A DNA stretch of 64,000 nt from Staphylococcus taiwanensis (lineage in GTDB: Bacteria; Bacillota; Bacilli; Staphylococcales; Staphylococcaceae), in contig CP058667.1 in NCBI GenBank assembly GCA_020544305.1, forward strand, positions 1,302,001 to 1,366,000, given 5' to 3'. How positions within the stretch are numbered: the stretch's first letter is position 1; each line of letters begins with the position of its first letter. This document shows positions 11,017 through 20,658 of this stretch, in pieces. The translations under genes were made by a program, and so were the position numbers. The notes under the pieces are model-generated. The model was not told the DNA's origin. It saw only the letters and a list, made by a program, of their open reading frames with translations, and searched no databases.

Positions 11017-12150
11017 GTGGCTAAAAGAGATTATTATGAAGTCTTAGGTGTTAGTAAAAGTGCTTCTAAAGATGAAATCAAAAAAGCTTACCGTAAGTTA
11101 TCAAAAAAATATCATCCAGATATAAACAAAGAAGAAGGTGCTGACGAGAAATTCAAAGAAATATCTGAAGCTTATGAGGTACTAAGTGATGATAATAAAC
11201 GCGCCAACTATGATCAATTTGGTCATGATGGTCCTCAAGGAGGATTCGGTAGTCAAGGATTTGGTGGACAAGACTTTGGCGGCTTCAGTGGCGGCGGCTT
11301 CGAAGATATTTTCAGTTCATTCTTTGGGGGATCACGACAAAGAGATCCTAATGCGCCACGTAAGGGTGATGATTTACAATATACAATGACACTTGAATTT
11401 GAAGAAGCTGTATTTGGAACTAAAAAAGAAATTTCAATACGTAAAGATGTAACCTGCCATACTTGTAATGGTGATGGTGCTAAACCTGGTACAAGTAAAA
11501 AAACTTGTAGTTATTGTAATGGCGCTGGTCATGTATCCGTTGAACAAAACACTATTTTAGGTAGAGTTAGAACACAACAAACTTGCCCTAAATGTGATGG
11601 TACTGGACAAGAATTTGAAGAACCATGTCCAACTTGTCATGGTAAAGGTACAGAAAACAAAACAGTTAAATTAGAAGTTACTGTCCCAGAAGGTGTAGAC
11701 AATGATCAACAAATACGTTTAGCTGGCGAAGGTACTCCAGGTGAAAATGGTGGCCCTCACGGTGATTTATATGTTGTCTTTCGTGTGAAACCTTCTGACA
11801 AGTTCGAACGAGATGGAGACGATCTATTCTATAAACTAGATATTAGTTTCCCACAAGCATCTCTAGGTGATGAAATTAAAGTACCTACCCTTAATGGCAA
11901 TGTTATGTTAACAATCCCATCAGGAACACAAACAGGTAAGCAGTTTCGCTTAAAAGATAAAGGTGTAAAAAATGTTCACGGTTATGGTCATGGTGATTTA
12001 TTTGTTAATATAAAAGTTGTAACACCTACTAAATTAACAGATAAGCAAAAAGAACTAATGAGAGAATTTGCAGAAATTAGTGGCGAATCTGTAGAAGAGC
12101 AACCATCTAATTTTAAAGATAGAGCGCGTAAATTCTTTAAAGGAGAATAA
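11017..12150 (+). CDS. dnaJ: Chaperone protein DnaJ (Hsp40)
   Basis: Encodes 377 residues. The J domain has HPD at 33-35; a Gly/Phe-rich linker follows, then four CxxCxGxG zinc repeats ([32 protein letters not shown]) and the C-terminal substrate domains. It delivers substrates to DnaK and stimulates its ATPase. The GTG at 11017 is chosen because it gives the conserved [11 protein letters not shown] start and lies 8 nt after GGAG; the in-frame ATG at 11011 almost touches the Shine-Dalgarno. It shares the heat-shock operon but is partly uncoupled by the upstream hairpin. Confidence 0.97.
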   Translation: MAKRDYYEVLGVSKSASKDEIKKAYRKLSKKYHPDINKEEGADEKFKEISEAYEVLSDDNKRANYDQFGHDGPQGGFGSQGFGGQDFGGFSGGGFEDIFSSFFGGSRQRDPNAPRKGDDLQYTMTLEFEEAVFGTKKEISIRKDVTCHTCNGDGAKPGTSKKTCSYCNGAGHVSVEQNTILGRVRTQQTCPKCDGTGQEFEEPCPTCHGKGTENKTVKLEVTVPEGVDNDQQIRLAGEGTPGENGGPHGDLYVVFRVKPSDKFERDGDDLFYKLDISFPQASLGDEIKVPTLNGNVMLTIPSGTQTGKQFRLKDKGVKNVHGYGHGDLFVNIKVVTPTKLTDKQKELMREFAEISGESVEEQPSNFKDRARKFFKGE

Positions 12151-12153
12151 TAA

Positions 12154-13092
12154 ATGAACTGGACAGAACTTTCAGTTGTTGTAAACCATGAGGCAGAACC
12201 TTTAGTTACAGACATTTTAGAAAACTATGGATCTAACGGAGTAGTTATTGAAGATTCTGATGATTTAATAAACCAACCAGCAGATAAATTTGGTGAAATC
12301 TATGAGCTTAAAAAAGAAGATTATCCAGAACAAGGGGTTAGATTGAAAGCTTACTTTAATGAATTGAAATATACACAATCATTAGCTGATAGCATTAAAG
12401 AAGATATATTGAATCTTGAATTAATTGATAAACAAATTGTGCAATTTTCTGAAAATAGTATTGCTGAAGTTGATTGGGAAAATGAATGGAAAAATTATTT
12501 TCATCCTTTTAGAGCTTCAGAAAAATTTACTATCGTACCAAGTTGGGAAAATTATACCAAAGATTCTGATTCTGAATTATGTATCGAGCTTGATCCTGGC
12601 ATGGCTTTTGGAACTGGGGATCATCCAACTACAAGTATGTGTTTAAAAGCCATCGAAACATATATTCAACCTGAAATCTCAGTTATAGACGTCGGCACTG
12701 GCTCTGGAATTTTAAGTATTGCAAGTCATTTACTCGGAGTTAAAAGAATTAAAGCCTTAGATATTGATGAGATGGCTGTAAAAGTTGCTAAAGATAATTT
12801 TAAAAAGAATAATTGCGAAGATGCAATTGAAGCTGTACCAGGTAATTTATTACAAGATGAAACTGAAAAATTTGATATAGTAATTGCAAATATTTTAGCT
12901 CACATTATTGATGAAATGATTGAAGATGCATATAATACACTAAATGAGGAAGGATATTTTATCACTTCAGGCATTATTGAGGAAAAGCATGAAGAAATTT
13001 TATCTCATATGAAGCGTGTAGGCTTTAATATTGTATCAATTAATCATGACAACGGTTGGGTTTGTATCGTTGGTCAGAAAGTGAGTGAATAA
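12154..13092 (+). CDS. prmA: Ribosomal protein L11 methyltransferase
   Basis: Encodes 312 residues. An N-terminal recognition domain is followed by a class I SAM-methyltransferase domain with motif [15 protein letters not shown] and the post-[13 protein letters not shown] element typical of PrmA. It trimethylates lysines and the N-terminus of L11. It starts 3 bp after dnaJ, using the AAAGGAGAATAA at the end of dnaJ as ribosome site, so it is translationally close-coupled. This dnaJ-prmA-rsmE order is conserved in Bacillales. Confidence 0.96.
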   Translation: MNWTELSVVVNHEAEPLVTDILENYGSNGVVIEDSDDLINQPADKFGEIYELKKEDYPEQGVRLKAYFNELKYTQSLADSIKEDILNLELIDKQIVQFSENSIAEVDWENEWKNYFHPFRASEKFTIVPSWENYTKDSDSELCIELDPGMAFGTGDHPTTSMCLKAIETYIQPEISVIDVGTGSGILSIASHLLGVKRIKALDIDEMAVKVAKDNFKKNNCEDAIEAVPGNLLQDETEKFDIVIANILAHIIDEMIEDAYNTLNEEGYFITSGIIEEKHEEILSHMKRVGFNIVSINHDNGWVCIVGQKVSE

Positions 13093-13093
13093 G

Positions 13094-13846
13094 TTGCAAA
13101 GGTACTTTATTAACCAAAACGCTGATGAAAATCAGCGTTTTTTTATAACAAGTAAAGAAGATATACATCATATAACTAATGTAATGCGTAATACGATTGG
13201 TAATAAAATTATAGTTACATTTAACAACAAAGTAGCCTATAAAACTGAAATTGCAGATATTACAAATGAAGCAATCGAAATTAAATTGTTAGATCAATTA
13301 CAGATCAATACCGAACTACCTTACGATATCACAATTTGTAGCGGATTAATTAAAGCTGATAAATATGAATGGTTAATTCAAAAATCAACAGAATTAGGTG
13401 CAAATAACTTTATTGCAGTTGAAATGAATAGATCAATTGTTAAACTTCAAACTAATAAAGTAAGCAAAAAAATAGAGCGCTGGCAAAAGATTATTAAAGA
13501 AGCTGCAGAACAAAGCTATCGTTTAATCATTCCTAAAATTAGTTTCAAGTCGAATTTAAATGAAATATATGATACTATTAATCAATATGATTATATTTTA
13601 TTAGCATATGAAGACGAGGCAAAACGTGGGGAAGTTAGTCTTTTTAAAAAAACGTTACAAAAATTTAAAACTAACGATCGCATATTAATTATATTTGGAC
13701 CTGAGGGCGGATTTTCTGAGAATGAAATTGATTTATTTAAAGATGTAAGTGTTAATGTTGGCCTTGGTCCTAGAATTTTACGGGCAGAAACTGCACCACT
13801 CTATGCTTTGAGTGCTATAAGTTTTGAAAAAGAATTAATGGGGTGA
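13094..13846 (+). CDS. rsmE: 16S rRNA (uracil1498-N3)-methyltransferase
   Basis: Encodes 250 residues from a TTG start. The frame extends to a GTG at 13085, but TTG gives the family-typical MQRYF N-terminus and sits 6 nt from GTGAGTG; this choice is probable rather than certain. The SPOUT knot region shows IIFGPEGGFSENEIDLF and the C-terminal LGPRILRAETAPLYALSAI, the SAM-binding trefoil of RsmE. It modifies U1498 in the decoding region. It directly follows prmA, whose stop overlaps the upstream candidate start. Confidence 0.94.
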   Translation: MQRYFINQNADENQRFFITSKEDIHHITNVMRNTIGNKIIVTFNNKVAYKTEIADITNEAIEIKLLDQLQINTELPYDITICSGLIKADKYEWLIQKSTELGANNFIAVEMNRSIVKLQTNKVSKKIERWQKIIKEAAEQSYRLIIPKISFKSNLNEIYDTINQYDYILLAYEDEAKRGEVSLFKKTLQKFKTNDRILIIFGPEGGFSENEIDLFKDVSVNVGLGPRILRAETAPLYALSAISFEKELMG

Positions 13847-13851
13847 ATTAT

Positions 13852-15198
13852 ATGTCAACAGTTGCGTTTCACACATTAGGTTGTAAAGTGAATCATTATG
13901 AAACTGAGGCAATTTGGCAATTATTTAAAGATGCTAATTATGATAGAGTAGAATTTGAAACAAATGCAGACGTATTTGTTATTAATACTTGTACGGTAAC
14001 TAATACTGGTGATAAAAAGAGTAGACAAATTATTAGACGTGCAATTCGTCAGAATCCAGATGCAGTTGTATGTGTTACTGGTTGTTATGCACAAACGTCA
14101 TCAGCTGAAATTATGGAAATTCCTGGGGTTGATGTTGTTGTCGGTACTCAAGACAGACATAAATTATTAGAGTATATTGATCAATTTAGAGAAGAACGTC
14201 AACCAATTAATGGTGTAGGTAATATCATGAAGAATCGTACCTATGAAGAATTAGATGTACCTTATTTCACTGATAGAACAAGAGCATCTCTTAAAATTCA
14301 AGAAGGTTGTAATAATTTCTGCACATTCTGTATCATACCTTGGGCTCGAGGCTTAATGCGTTCACGAGACCCAGAAAAAGTAGTAGAACAAGCAACACAA
14401 TTAGTAAATGCTGGGTATAAAGAAATCGTCTTAACAGGGATTCACACTGGTGGATACGGTCAAGACTTAAAAAATTATAATCTAGCTCAATTATTGCGTG
14501 ATTTAGAAGAAATTGAAGGTTTAGAACGAATCCGTATTTCTTCAATTGAAGCTAGTCAATTGACAGATGAAGTGATTGGTGTATTAAAACAATCAAATAA
14601 AGTCGTTAGACATTTACATGTTCCTCTACAATCCGGTTCTGATACGGTATTGAAACGTATGAGACGTAAATATACAATGGAACACTTTTCAGAAAGATTA
14701 ACCAAACTACATGATGCTTTACCTGACTTAGCGGTTACAAGTGATGTTATAGTTGGTTTCCCTGGTGAAACTGAAGAAGAATTCCAAGAAACTTATGACT
14801 TTATTGTGAAACACAAGTTTTCTGAGTTACATGTCTTCCCATATTCACCAAGAATTGGTACACCAGCAGCTCGAATGGATGACCAAATTGATGAAAATGT
14901 TAAAAATGAACGTGTCCATAAATTAATTGCCTTAAGTGATCAATTGGCGAAAGAATATGCTTCTAAATTCGAAAACGAAGTATTAGAGGTAATCCCTGAA
15001 GAATCAGGTGAACAAGAAGGTACTCTAGTAGGATATGCCGATAATTATATGAAAGTTGAATTTGAAGCAGACGAATCACTAATTGGACAAATTGTTAAAG
15101 TTAAAATTCTTAAATCTGATTATCCAATTAATATTGGTAAAGTCATTAGAATTGTGGATCATGCGTCTAATAAATCAGAAGAAGGCGTACTATTATAA
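13852..15198 (+). CDS. mtaB: tRNA (N6-threonylcarbamoyladenosine37-C2)-methylthiotransferase
   Basis: Encodes 448 residues. The MTTase N-terminal domain starts STVAFHTLGCKVNHYE with the first cluster cysteine at C11; the radical SAM motif CX3CX2C is at C153, C157, C160 (CNNFCTFC); a TRAM domain closes the protein. MtaB converts t6A37 to ms2t6A37 in tRNA-Lys. The ATG at 13852 lies 5 nt after GGGGTGA, better than the earlier in-frame start. It ends the hrcA-dnaK-prmA-rsmE-mtaB cluster. Confidence 0.96.
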   Translation: MSTVAFHTLGCKVNHYETEAIWQLFKDANYDRVEFETNADVFVINTCTVTNTGDKKSRQIIRRAIRQNPDAVVCVTGCYAQTSSAEIMEIPGVDVVVGTQDRHKLLEYIDQFREERQPINGVGNIMKNRTYEELDVPYFTDRTRASLKIQEGCNNFCTFCIIPWARGLMRSRDPEKVVEQATQLVNAGYKEIVLTGIHTGGYGQDLKNYNLAQLLRDLEEIEGLERIRISSIEASQLTDEVIGVLKQSNKVVRHLHVPLQSGSDTVLKRMRRKYTMEHFSERLTKLHDALPDLAVTSDVIVGFPGETEEEFQETYDFIVKHKFSELHVFPYSPRIGTPAARMDDQIDENVKNERVHKLIALSDQLAKEYASKFENEVLEVIPEESGEQEGTLVGYADNYMKVEFEADESLIGQIVKVKILKSDYPINIGKVIRIVDHASNKSEEGVLL

Positions 15199-15224
15199 TT
15201 TTTAAAAATTATAATAATTTGCAA

Positions 15225-15253
15225 TTGACCACAATAAATTCATATATTATACT
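15225..15253 (+). promoter_or_regulatory. Sigma-A promoter of rpsU
   Basis: TTGACC (15225-15230), 17-bp spacer, TATACT (15248-15253): five of six matches in each box with ideal spacing. It lies 78 bp before the rpsU start. Confidence 0.82.
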
Positions 15254-15330
15254 AAGTAAAGCATAGTTCTAAGCACTATGTGATAATTGACTTTAAAGTT
15301 CCGTTGATATTTGGAGGGAGGGAAATACAG

Positions 15331-15507
15331 ATGTCTAAAACAGTAGTACGTAAAAACGAATCACTTGAAGATGCTTTACGTAGATTTAAACGCTCAGTGT
15401 CTAAAAGTGGTACTATCCAAGAAGTACGTAAACGTGAATTTTACGAAAAACCAAGCGTAAAACGTAAAAAGAAATCAGAAGCTGCACGTAAACGTAAATT
15501 CAAATAA
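15331..15507 (+). CDS. rpsU: 30S ribosomal protein S21
   Basis: Encodes 58 residues, very basic, beginning [20 protein letters not shown] and ending [13 protein letters not shown], the S21 pattern. S21 sits near the anti-Shine-Dalgarno end of 16S rRNA. A very strong ribosome site (GGAGGGAGG) precedes the ATG; the upstream in-frame extension to 15280 is not supported. It is a single-gene unit with a good promoter and a strong terminator. Confidence 0.98.
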
Positions 15508-15555
15508 TTAATAGCTCTGTTGACTCCCTCAACAAGAATATTAATTATATATATG

Positions 15556-15589
15556 CTCTCGATTAGCTAAGCTAATCGAGAGTTTTTTA
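15556..15589 (+). terminator. Rho-independent terminator of rpsU
   Basis: Perfect 12-bp stem CTCTCGATTAGC / GCTAATCGAGAG (15556-15567, 15571-15582), 3-nt loop, then a run of six Ts. Confidence 0.95.
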
Positions 15590-15670
15590 TTTTGATTTAA
15601 ATAAGTTCGTCAAACACTATTATAACGTACTGTATTCATGTATAATCTGAATTGAGAGCGAGGTGAAATT

Positions 15671-16378
15671 GTGAACTATTTCAATGCAATACATATGCTT
15701 TTTAATTCAATTTTATCAACTAATTGGATGTCTAACTTCTCAAATATCATAACTAGCCCATTATTATCGTTAATCTTGACTTGCATCATATTTGTTGGCT
15801 TTTTATACCAACTATATTCAAGAAGAGTTAACTTTGCAGGTATTATTGCGGTATTATCACTTTTAGTTTTATTTTTAGGATTCTTAATTAGTGGCGATGT
15901 TAATATAATATCAGTTTTATTATTTTTTGTTGGTGCGATTTTAGTCATCATTGAATTGTTTGTCATTGGTGGCATATTAGGATTTATTGGAATAACTTTA
16001 ATCATATTGAGTATAATAATGCTTGGAGATAATATACTATTAATGCTACTTAATGTAGTATGCGCATCGATTTTAACAATTATCGAATGGGTAATATTGG
16101 TAAAAATATTTAAAAAGAAGATTCCTTTATTAGATAAAGTTGTGTTAAAAGATTCAACAAATACTGAAGCAGGCTATAGATCTCACGATGATCGTTCTCA
16201 TTTAGTAGGACAAATAGCAACTACTATTACAGATTTAAGACCCGCAGGAATTATAACTTTAAACGATGAAAGAATTGACGCAGTTTCAGACGGTGCATTT
16301 ATTCTTAGAAATAAAAAAGTTAAAATTCTTGAAGTTGAAGGTAGTAGAGTTGTTGTTAGAGAAACAGAAAATACATAA
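15671..16378 (+). CDS. NfeD family membrane protein (short form)
   Basis: Encodes 235 residues from GTG with GAGGTGA 5 nt upstream. About four or five transmembrane helices occupy residues 15-150, and the C-terminal 75 residues look like the soluble OB-fold (LVGQIATTITDLRPAGIITLNDERIDAVSDGAFI). It lacks the N-terminal ClpP-like protease domain of long NfeD proteins, so it is the truncated type (NfeD1b, B. subtilis YqeZ/YuaF kin). Members are encoded beside flotillins and help to set up membrane microdomains. floA follows after 12 bp, which fits. Confidence 0.9.
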   Translation: MNYFNAIHMLFNSILSTNWMSNFSNIITSPLLSLILTCIIFVGFLYQLYSRRVNFAGIIAVLSLLVLFLGFLISGDVNIISVLLFFVGAILVIIELFVIGGILGFIGITLIILSIIMLGDNILLMLLNVVCASILTIIEWVILVKIFKKKIPLLDKVVLKDSTNTEAGYRSHDDRSHLVGQIATTITDLRPAGIITLNDERIDAVSDGAFILRNKKVKILEVEGSRVVVRETENT

Positions 16379-16390
16379 AGGAGCGATTAA

Positions 16391-17377
16391 ATGTTAGGTT
16401 TAGGTATTATCGTTATTGCTGTAATTATTGTCATAGCTTTATTAGTCTTATTCTCGTTTGTTCCAGTTGGATTATGGATATCTGCTATTGCAGCTGGTGT
16501 AAAAGTTGGCATAGGTACATTAGTGGGAATGAGATTACGTCGAGTATCTCCCCGTAAAGTTATTGGCCCATTAATAAAAGCACATAAAGCTGGATTAAAT
16601 TTAACTACCAATCAATTAGAATCACATTATTTAGCAGGTGGTAATGTTGATAGAGTAGTTGATGCAAACATTGCAGCTCAACGTGCAGACATTAATCTAC
16701 CTTTCGAACGTGGGGCAGCAATTGACTTAGCTGGACGTGACGTACTAGAAGCAGTTCAAATGTCAGTAAATCCTAAAGTAATTGAAACACCATTTATTAC
16801 TGGTGTCGCAATGAATGGTATTGAAGTAAAAGCTAAAGCTAGAATTACAGTACGTGCCAATATCTCTCGACTAGTAGGTGGTGCTGGAGAAGAAACAATT
16901 ATTGCACGTGTAGGTGAAGGTATTGTTTCTACTATCGGTTCAAGTGAACATCATACACAAGTTCTTGAAAATCCAGATAATATTTCTAAAACAGTGTTAA
17001 GCAAAGGATTAGATTCAGGTACTGCTTTCGAAATTCTTTCTATTGACATTGCTGATGTAGATATCGGTAAAAATATCGGTGCTGATTTACAAACTGAACA
17101 GGCACTTGCTGATAAAAATATTGCCCAAGCTAAAGCTGAAGAACGTCGTGCAATGGCTGTGGCTTCTGAACAAGAAATGAAAGCACGCGTACAAGAAATG
17201 CGTGCCAAAGTTGTTGAAGCTGAATCTGAAGTACCACTAGCTATGGCTGAAGCTTTACGTGAGGGTAATATGGGAGTTAAAGATTATTACAATCTTAAAA
17301 ATGTTGAAGCTGATACTGGCATGAGAAACGCAATTAATAAACGTACTGAGCAAAATGACGACGAATCACCAAAGTAA
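16391..17377 (+). CDS. floA: Flotillin-like protein FloA
   Basis: Encodes 328 residues. The N-terminal hydrophobic hairpin (about residues 3-50) anchors the protein in the inner leaflet; the SPFH-like domain and a long alanine/glutamate-rich coiled coil ([20 protein letters not shown]) follow, ending [16 protein letters not shown]. FloA scaffolds functional membrane microdomains and affects protease and secretion complexes. AAAGGAG lies before the ATG. It lies between NfeD and a membrane-anchored unknown, probably one operon. Confidence 0.96.
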   Translation: MLGLGIIVIAVIIVIALLVLFSFVPVGLWISAIAAGVKVGIGTLVGMRLRRVSPRKVIGPLIKAHKAGLNLTTNQLESHYLAGGNVDRVVDANIAAQRADINLPFERGAAIDLAGRDVLEAVQMSVNPKVIETPFITGVAMNGIEVKAKARITVRANISRLVGGAGEETIIARVGEGIVSTIGSSEHHTQVLENPDNISKTVLSKGLDSGTAFEILSIDIADVDIGKNIGADLQTEQALADKNIAQAKAEERRAMAVASEQEMKARVQEMRAKVVEAESEVPLAMAEALREGNMGVKDYYNLKNVEADTGMRNAINKRTEQNDDESPK

Positions 17378-17395
17378 AACACAAGGGGTGATTAA

Positions 17396-18082
17396 ATGAA
17401 TATAGGTATTATTATTTTTATAATATCTGTTATTGTTACTGGAGTAAGTGCAATGCGGGATAAGAGTCATGAACAGCGTAAGAATCAAAGGCCACCGCAA
17501 CGTAAAAATACAACTCAAAAGCCTACTAAAGAAAAAGGTTTCTTCGAACAAATTGAAGAGACATTTAGTAATTTAGAAAAAGAATTAACAGGTGAAGCAC
17601 CTTCTCCAAAACACAAAAAGCAAATTAATAGAGATCATCAAAAACGTGTATATCGCGATAAAAATCTTGAGAAAGAAATCATTGAGGAAAAGCAACCCGA
17701 AGAAATTGGACGAAACTTTAGACAAAATCGACGTGAAGTTGAACGTCAACCGAGAGAAACAACATCAACACGTGGAACTGATAGAGATTCTAAAAAGTTA
17801 ATACAAGAATTGGAAAATCAGTTAGTTGATGATTTATATACAGTTCGTGCTGAGATTGATCGAGAAAAAGAAAAGCAACTTTCAAGAATTGAAAATAAAG
17901 CTCGTGAGATTATCAATGATAAAAATCTTTCAGAACGTACAAAACGTTTTAGATTAAAGCAATTACTCAATAGTAAATCAATTGAACAAGATATGACGCA
18001 TCAACGTTTCCAATTTGATAATGATCCAATTATTAATGGCTTGATGTGGCAAGAGGTGCTTAATAAACCTAAACAATTGTAA
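17396..18082 (+). CDS. Unknown membrane-anchored coiled-coil protein downstream of floA
   Basis: Encodes 228 residues; I do not recognise a family. Residues 1-20 (NIGIIIFIISVIVTGVSAM) form one transmembrane segment; the rest is strongly charged, rich in K/E/R/Q, with a proline/asparagine-rich linker (about 30-60) and probable coiled coils (60-205), ending with a conserved-looking FDNDPIINGLMWQEVL. Start ATG follows AAGGGGTG, 18 bp after floA, and a terminator follows, so it is the last gene of the nfeD-floA operon. A role linked to flotillin scaffolding is inference from position only. Confidence 0.8.
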   Translation: MNIGIIIFIISVIVTGVSAMRDKSHEQRKNQRPPQRKNTTQKPTKEKGFFEQIEETFSNLEKELTGEAPSPKHKKQINRDHQKRVYRDKNLEKEIIEEKQPEEIGRNFRQNRREVERQPRETTSTRGTDRDSKKLIQELENQLVDDLYTVRAEIDREKEKQLSRIENKAREIINDKNLSERTKRFRLKQLLNSKSIEQDMTHQRFQFDNDPIINGLMWQEVLNKPKQL

Positions 18083-18094
18083 ATACTTATAAAT

Positions 18095-18130
18095 GGGACC
18101 GAAAAATCCAACTTTTTCGGTCCTATTTTT
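18095..18130 (+). terminator. Terminator of the nfeD-floA operon
   Basis: Perfect 11-bp stem GGACCGAAAAA (18096-18106) / TTTTTCGGTCC (18113-18123), 6-nt loop, followed by TATTTTT. Confidence 0.92.
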
Positions 18131-18482
18131 ATACAATGCAAATTGTTTTTATAGATGATACGTAATCAATTGAGTAACTTCAATAATGATCATGAATAAG
18201 CATTATCAAAATGCAAATTTTTATATTATAAGATAATATTTAACATTAAAAGTTAATATCATTATAATATTATAAGTACATATTAGTTACGACACTAAGT
18301 CATTTAAATTTGTATACTTAACTATAGTTTAGTAAAATTTATATGAAAGGTATTATTACTATATTTTCAAATTTGTTTCAAAATAGATTGAGAGAATTTA
18401 TCACGCAAACATATATGCAGTGAGATTCAAGTATAGATAATAACATGAAAATAATATTGCAATTATGAAAAGGAGCTCTTGT
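18131..18482. other. AT-rich gene-free stretch before phoH
   Basis: About 350 bp without a credible gene. It should contain the phoH operon promoter, but no box pair stood out. A 26-codon ORF at 18343-18423 lacks a ribosome site and was not called. The phoH ribosome site AAAAGGAGCT is at its right edge. Confidence 0.4.
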
Positions 18483-19430
18483 ATGCCAGGAATAATTCAA
18501 ATAGATGACATAAATCATTCTCAAGCTTTAATTGGAAATAATGACGAGCATTTAAAAGCAATTGAGGAAGCATTTAATGTCGAGATACATGCGCGTGGAC
18601 AAGAAATTGCTGTTAAAGGCCAAATATTGGCGCATGTTGAAAAAGCAGAATTAGTTCTAAAAAACTTATTAAAAGTAATTGAATTGGGAAACTCAATTAC
18701 GTTAAAAGATGTTGAAGCTGCAATTAAAATGGCAGAAAATGATACAATACAACACCTTTTAGACCTATACGATGAAGAAATAACAAAGGATGCATTTGGT
18801 AAGACGATTCGTGCAAAAACAATGGGGCAACGTTTATACATCAATGCAATGAAAAACAATGATTTAGTTTTTGGAATTGGCCCAGCTGGAACAGGTAAAA
18901 CATTTTTAGCTGTAGTATATGCAGCTAAACAACTACGCAAAGGCAATGTCAAACGAATTGTTTTAACACGCCCAGCTGTTGAAGCTGGTGAGTCTTTAGG
19001 ATTTTTACCGGGGGATTTAAAAGAAAAAGTTGATCCTTATCTTAGACCATTATATGATGGTTTGAATACGGTTCTAGGAAGAGAACAAACTGCCCGTTTT
19101 ATTGAACGTGGTACGATTGAAATTGCTCCTTTGGCATATATGCGTGGACGAACATTAGATGATGCTTTTGTAATACTTGACGAAGCTCAAAATACGACGC
19201 ACGCTCAAATGAAAATGTTCTTAACTAGATTAGGATTTGGTTCAAAAATGGTAGTTACTGGAGACCAAACACAAATAGATTTACCTAAAGGTGTTAAAAG
19301 TGGCTTAAAAGAAGCTGTTAAAAAATTGCATGGTGTTAAAGGAATAAATATAATGCAATTAGACCAAACTGACGTTGTTAGACACCCATTGGTAAGTAAA
19401 ATTATTGATCGCTATGAAGGAGACATCTAA
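18483..19430 (+). CDS. phoH: PhoH family protein (PhoH-like ATPase)
   Basis: Encodes 315 residues. The P-loop is GPAGTGKT (133-140), followed by LTRPAVEAGESLGFLPGD and the Walker B-type FVILDEAQNTT, the signature of PhoH; the N-terminal 100 residues include a KH-like region. It binds ATP and probably acts on RNA; its neighbour ybeY is an RNA-processing enzyme and the pair is conserved. The ATG at 18483 follows AAAAGGAGCT with 7-nt spacing; the upstream extension (MKRSSC) runs through that site and is rejected. Confidence 0.95.
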   Translation: MPGIIQIDDINHSQALIGNNDEHLKAIEEAFNVEIHARGQEIAVKGQILAHVEKAELVLKNLLKVIELGNSITLKDVEAAIKMAENDTIQHLLDLYDEEITKDAFGKTIRAKTMGQRLYINAMKNNDLVFGIGPAGTGKTFLAVVYAAKQLRKGNVKRIVLTRPAVEAGESLGFLPGDLKEKVDPYLRPLYDGLNTVLGREQTARFIERGTIEIAPLAYMRGRTLDDAFVILDEAQNTTHAQMKMFLTRLGFGSKMVVTGDQTQIDLPKGVKSGLKEAVKKLHGVKGINIMQLDQTDVVRHPLVSKIIDRYEGDI

Positions 19431-19892
19431 ATGTTTACAATTGATTTTAATGACCATACAGAACTCGTTAAAGATGAATGGTATCAACAGATTGATGACT
19501 TACTTAGCTTTGCTAAAGAACAAGAAAGAATTGAAGAAGACGCTGAACTTTCGGTAACTTTTGTGGATAAAAATGAGATTCAAAAGATTAACCGTATGTA
19601 TAGAGACAAAGATAAAGTAACCGACGTGATTTCTTTTGCGCTTGAAGAAGATGAACCTGAAATTATTGGTTTAGATATCCCTAGAGTGCTCGGTGATATA
19701 ATTATTTGTACAGATGTAGCTGAGGAACAGGCAAATGCTTATGCCCATTCATTTGAACGTGAATTAGGTTTTTTAGCCCTTCACGGTTTCTTACATTTAT
19801 TAGGATATGATCATATGAACGAAGAAGATGAGAAAGAGATGTTCGGTCGTCAAGATACTATACTAAACGCATATGGACTGACTCGAGATTAA
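19431..19892 (+). CDS. ybeY: Endoribonuclease YbeY (rRNA maturation factor)
   Basis: Encodes 153 residues with the zinc triad H118-GFL-H122-LLGYD-H128, diagnostic of YbeY. It acts in 16S rRNA 3' maturation and ribosome quality control. It starts right after the phoH stop, with GAAGGAGACATCTAA as ribosome site inside phoH. Its stop TAA (19890-19892) overlaps the apparent ATT start of dgkA. Confidence 0.97.
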   Translation: MFTIDFNDHTELVKDEWYQQIDDLLSFAKEQERIEEDAELSVTFVDKNEIQKINRMYRDKDKVTDVISFALEEDEPEIIGLDIPRVLGDIIICTDVAEEQANAYAHSFERELGFLALHGFLHLLGYDHMNEEDEKEMFGRQDTILNAYGLTRD

Positions 19893-20232
19893 TAAACTAA
19901 AACGTTTCAAATATACGTTTGATGGATTTAAAACGCTTCTTCTAAAAGATCATAATTATTTACTTCATATTGTCATAGCATTAATAACTATCTTATTAGG
20001 TTTTATTTTAAAATTAAATAGTATTGAATGGATGTTTATTTTATTAGCTATCTTTCTAGTTTTAACATTAGAAGCTGTAAACACGGCTATTGAGTGTGTT
20101 GTCGATTTAGTAACCATGGAGTATCACGAACTCGCTAAACAAGCCAAAGATATCGCTGCATTTAGCGTGATGCTTGTTTCTATATTTGCATTAATTATCG
20201 GGTTAATCATTTTTTTACCACATATTTTTTGA
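19888..20232 (+). CDS. dgkA: Diacylglycerol/undecaprenol kinase, apparent ATT start
   Basis: Encodes 114 residues if read from ATT at 19888 ([17 protein letters not shown]...). The DAGK signature [12 protein letters not shown] and three membrane helices are clear. In Gram-positives this small kinase phosphorylates undecaprenol (and some diacylglycerol), recycling the lipid carrier for cell-wall synthesis. The frame is closed by TGA at 19879-19881 and has no ATG/GTG/TTG until 20032, which would remove the conserved first 48 residues. ATT overlaps the ybeY stop (gATTAA), so reinitiation is likely. An automated call would give a truncated 66-residue protein. The start is inferred; the gene itself is secure. 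Confidence 0.82.
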   Translation: MNKLKRFKYTFDGFKTLLLKDHNYLLHIVIALITILLGFILKLNSIEWMFILLAIFLVLTLEAVNTAIECVVDLVTMEYHELAKQAKDIAAFSVMLVSIFALIIGLIIFLPHIF

Positions 20233-20253
20233 TTGAAAAAGGGGATGGGTCAG

Positions 20254-20658
20254 ATGAGTTATCAATCACATTATTTTCAAGAAGCAAAGACAGCACAACA
20301 ACGTGCTTATGCACCTTATAGTAAGTTTAAAGTAGGTGCCTATTTAAAAACAAAAGATGGGCGAACGTTCTATGGTGCTAATGTTGAAAATGCGGCCTAT
20401 CCTTCTTCAATTTGTGCGGAAAGATCAAGTTTAGTAGCTGCAATTTCAGAAGGATATCGTCCAGGAGACTTTGAGTCAATTACAGTTACTGTGAACGCAG
20501 ATAAACCTTCTTCACCTTGCGGAACTTGCAGACAAGTTTTAAAAGAATTGTGTGATGATGATATGCCAGTTTATATGACTAATCATAAGGGAGAACTACT
20601 TGAGTCATCTGTGGCAGATTTATTACCACATGGCTTTTCAGGAAAGGATTTAGAATAA
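20254..20658 (+). CDS. cdd: Cytidine deaminase
   Basis: Encodes 134 residues. The catalytic CAE motif is C54-A-E56 and the second zinc element PCGTC has C89 and C92, so all three cysteine ligands and the proton-shuttling Glu are present. It deaminates cytidine and deoxycytidine in pyrimidine salvage. ATG at 20254 gives the MSYQSHYFQ start familiar from staphylococcal Cdd; AAGGGGAT lies upstream. Cotranscribed between dgkA and era; its stop abuts the era ATG. Confidence 0.96.
   Translation: MSYQSHYFQEAKTAQQRAYAPYSKFKVGAYLKTKDGRTFYGANVENAAYPSSICAERSSLVAAISEGYRPGDFESITVTVNADKPSSPCGTCRQVLKELCDDDMPVYMTNHKGELLESSVADLLPHGFSGKDLE

Noticed and set aside
15676-16005. 109-codon minus-strand ORF antisense to the NfeD-like gene
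   Set aside because: Mirror of transmembrane codons; no ribosome site, overlaps a clear gene fully.
18343-18423. 26-codon ORF (starts MKGIITIFSNLF) resembling the size of a phenol-soluble modulin
   Set aside because: No ribosome site before its ATG, no recognisable PSM pattern and in an AT-rich promoter region; likely chance.
18521-18952. 143-codon minus-strand ORF antisense to phoH
   Set aside because: Shadow of a well-supported gene, no homologous pattern.
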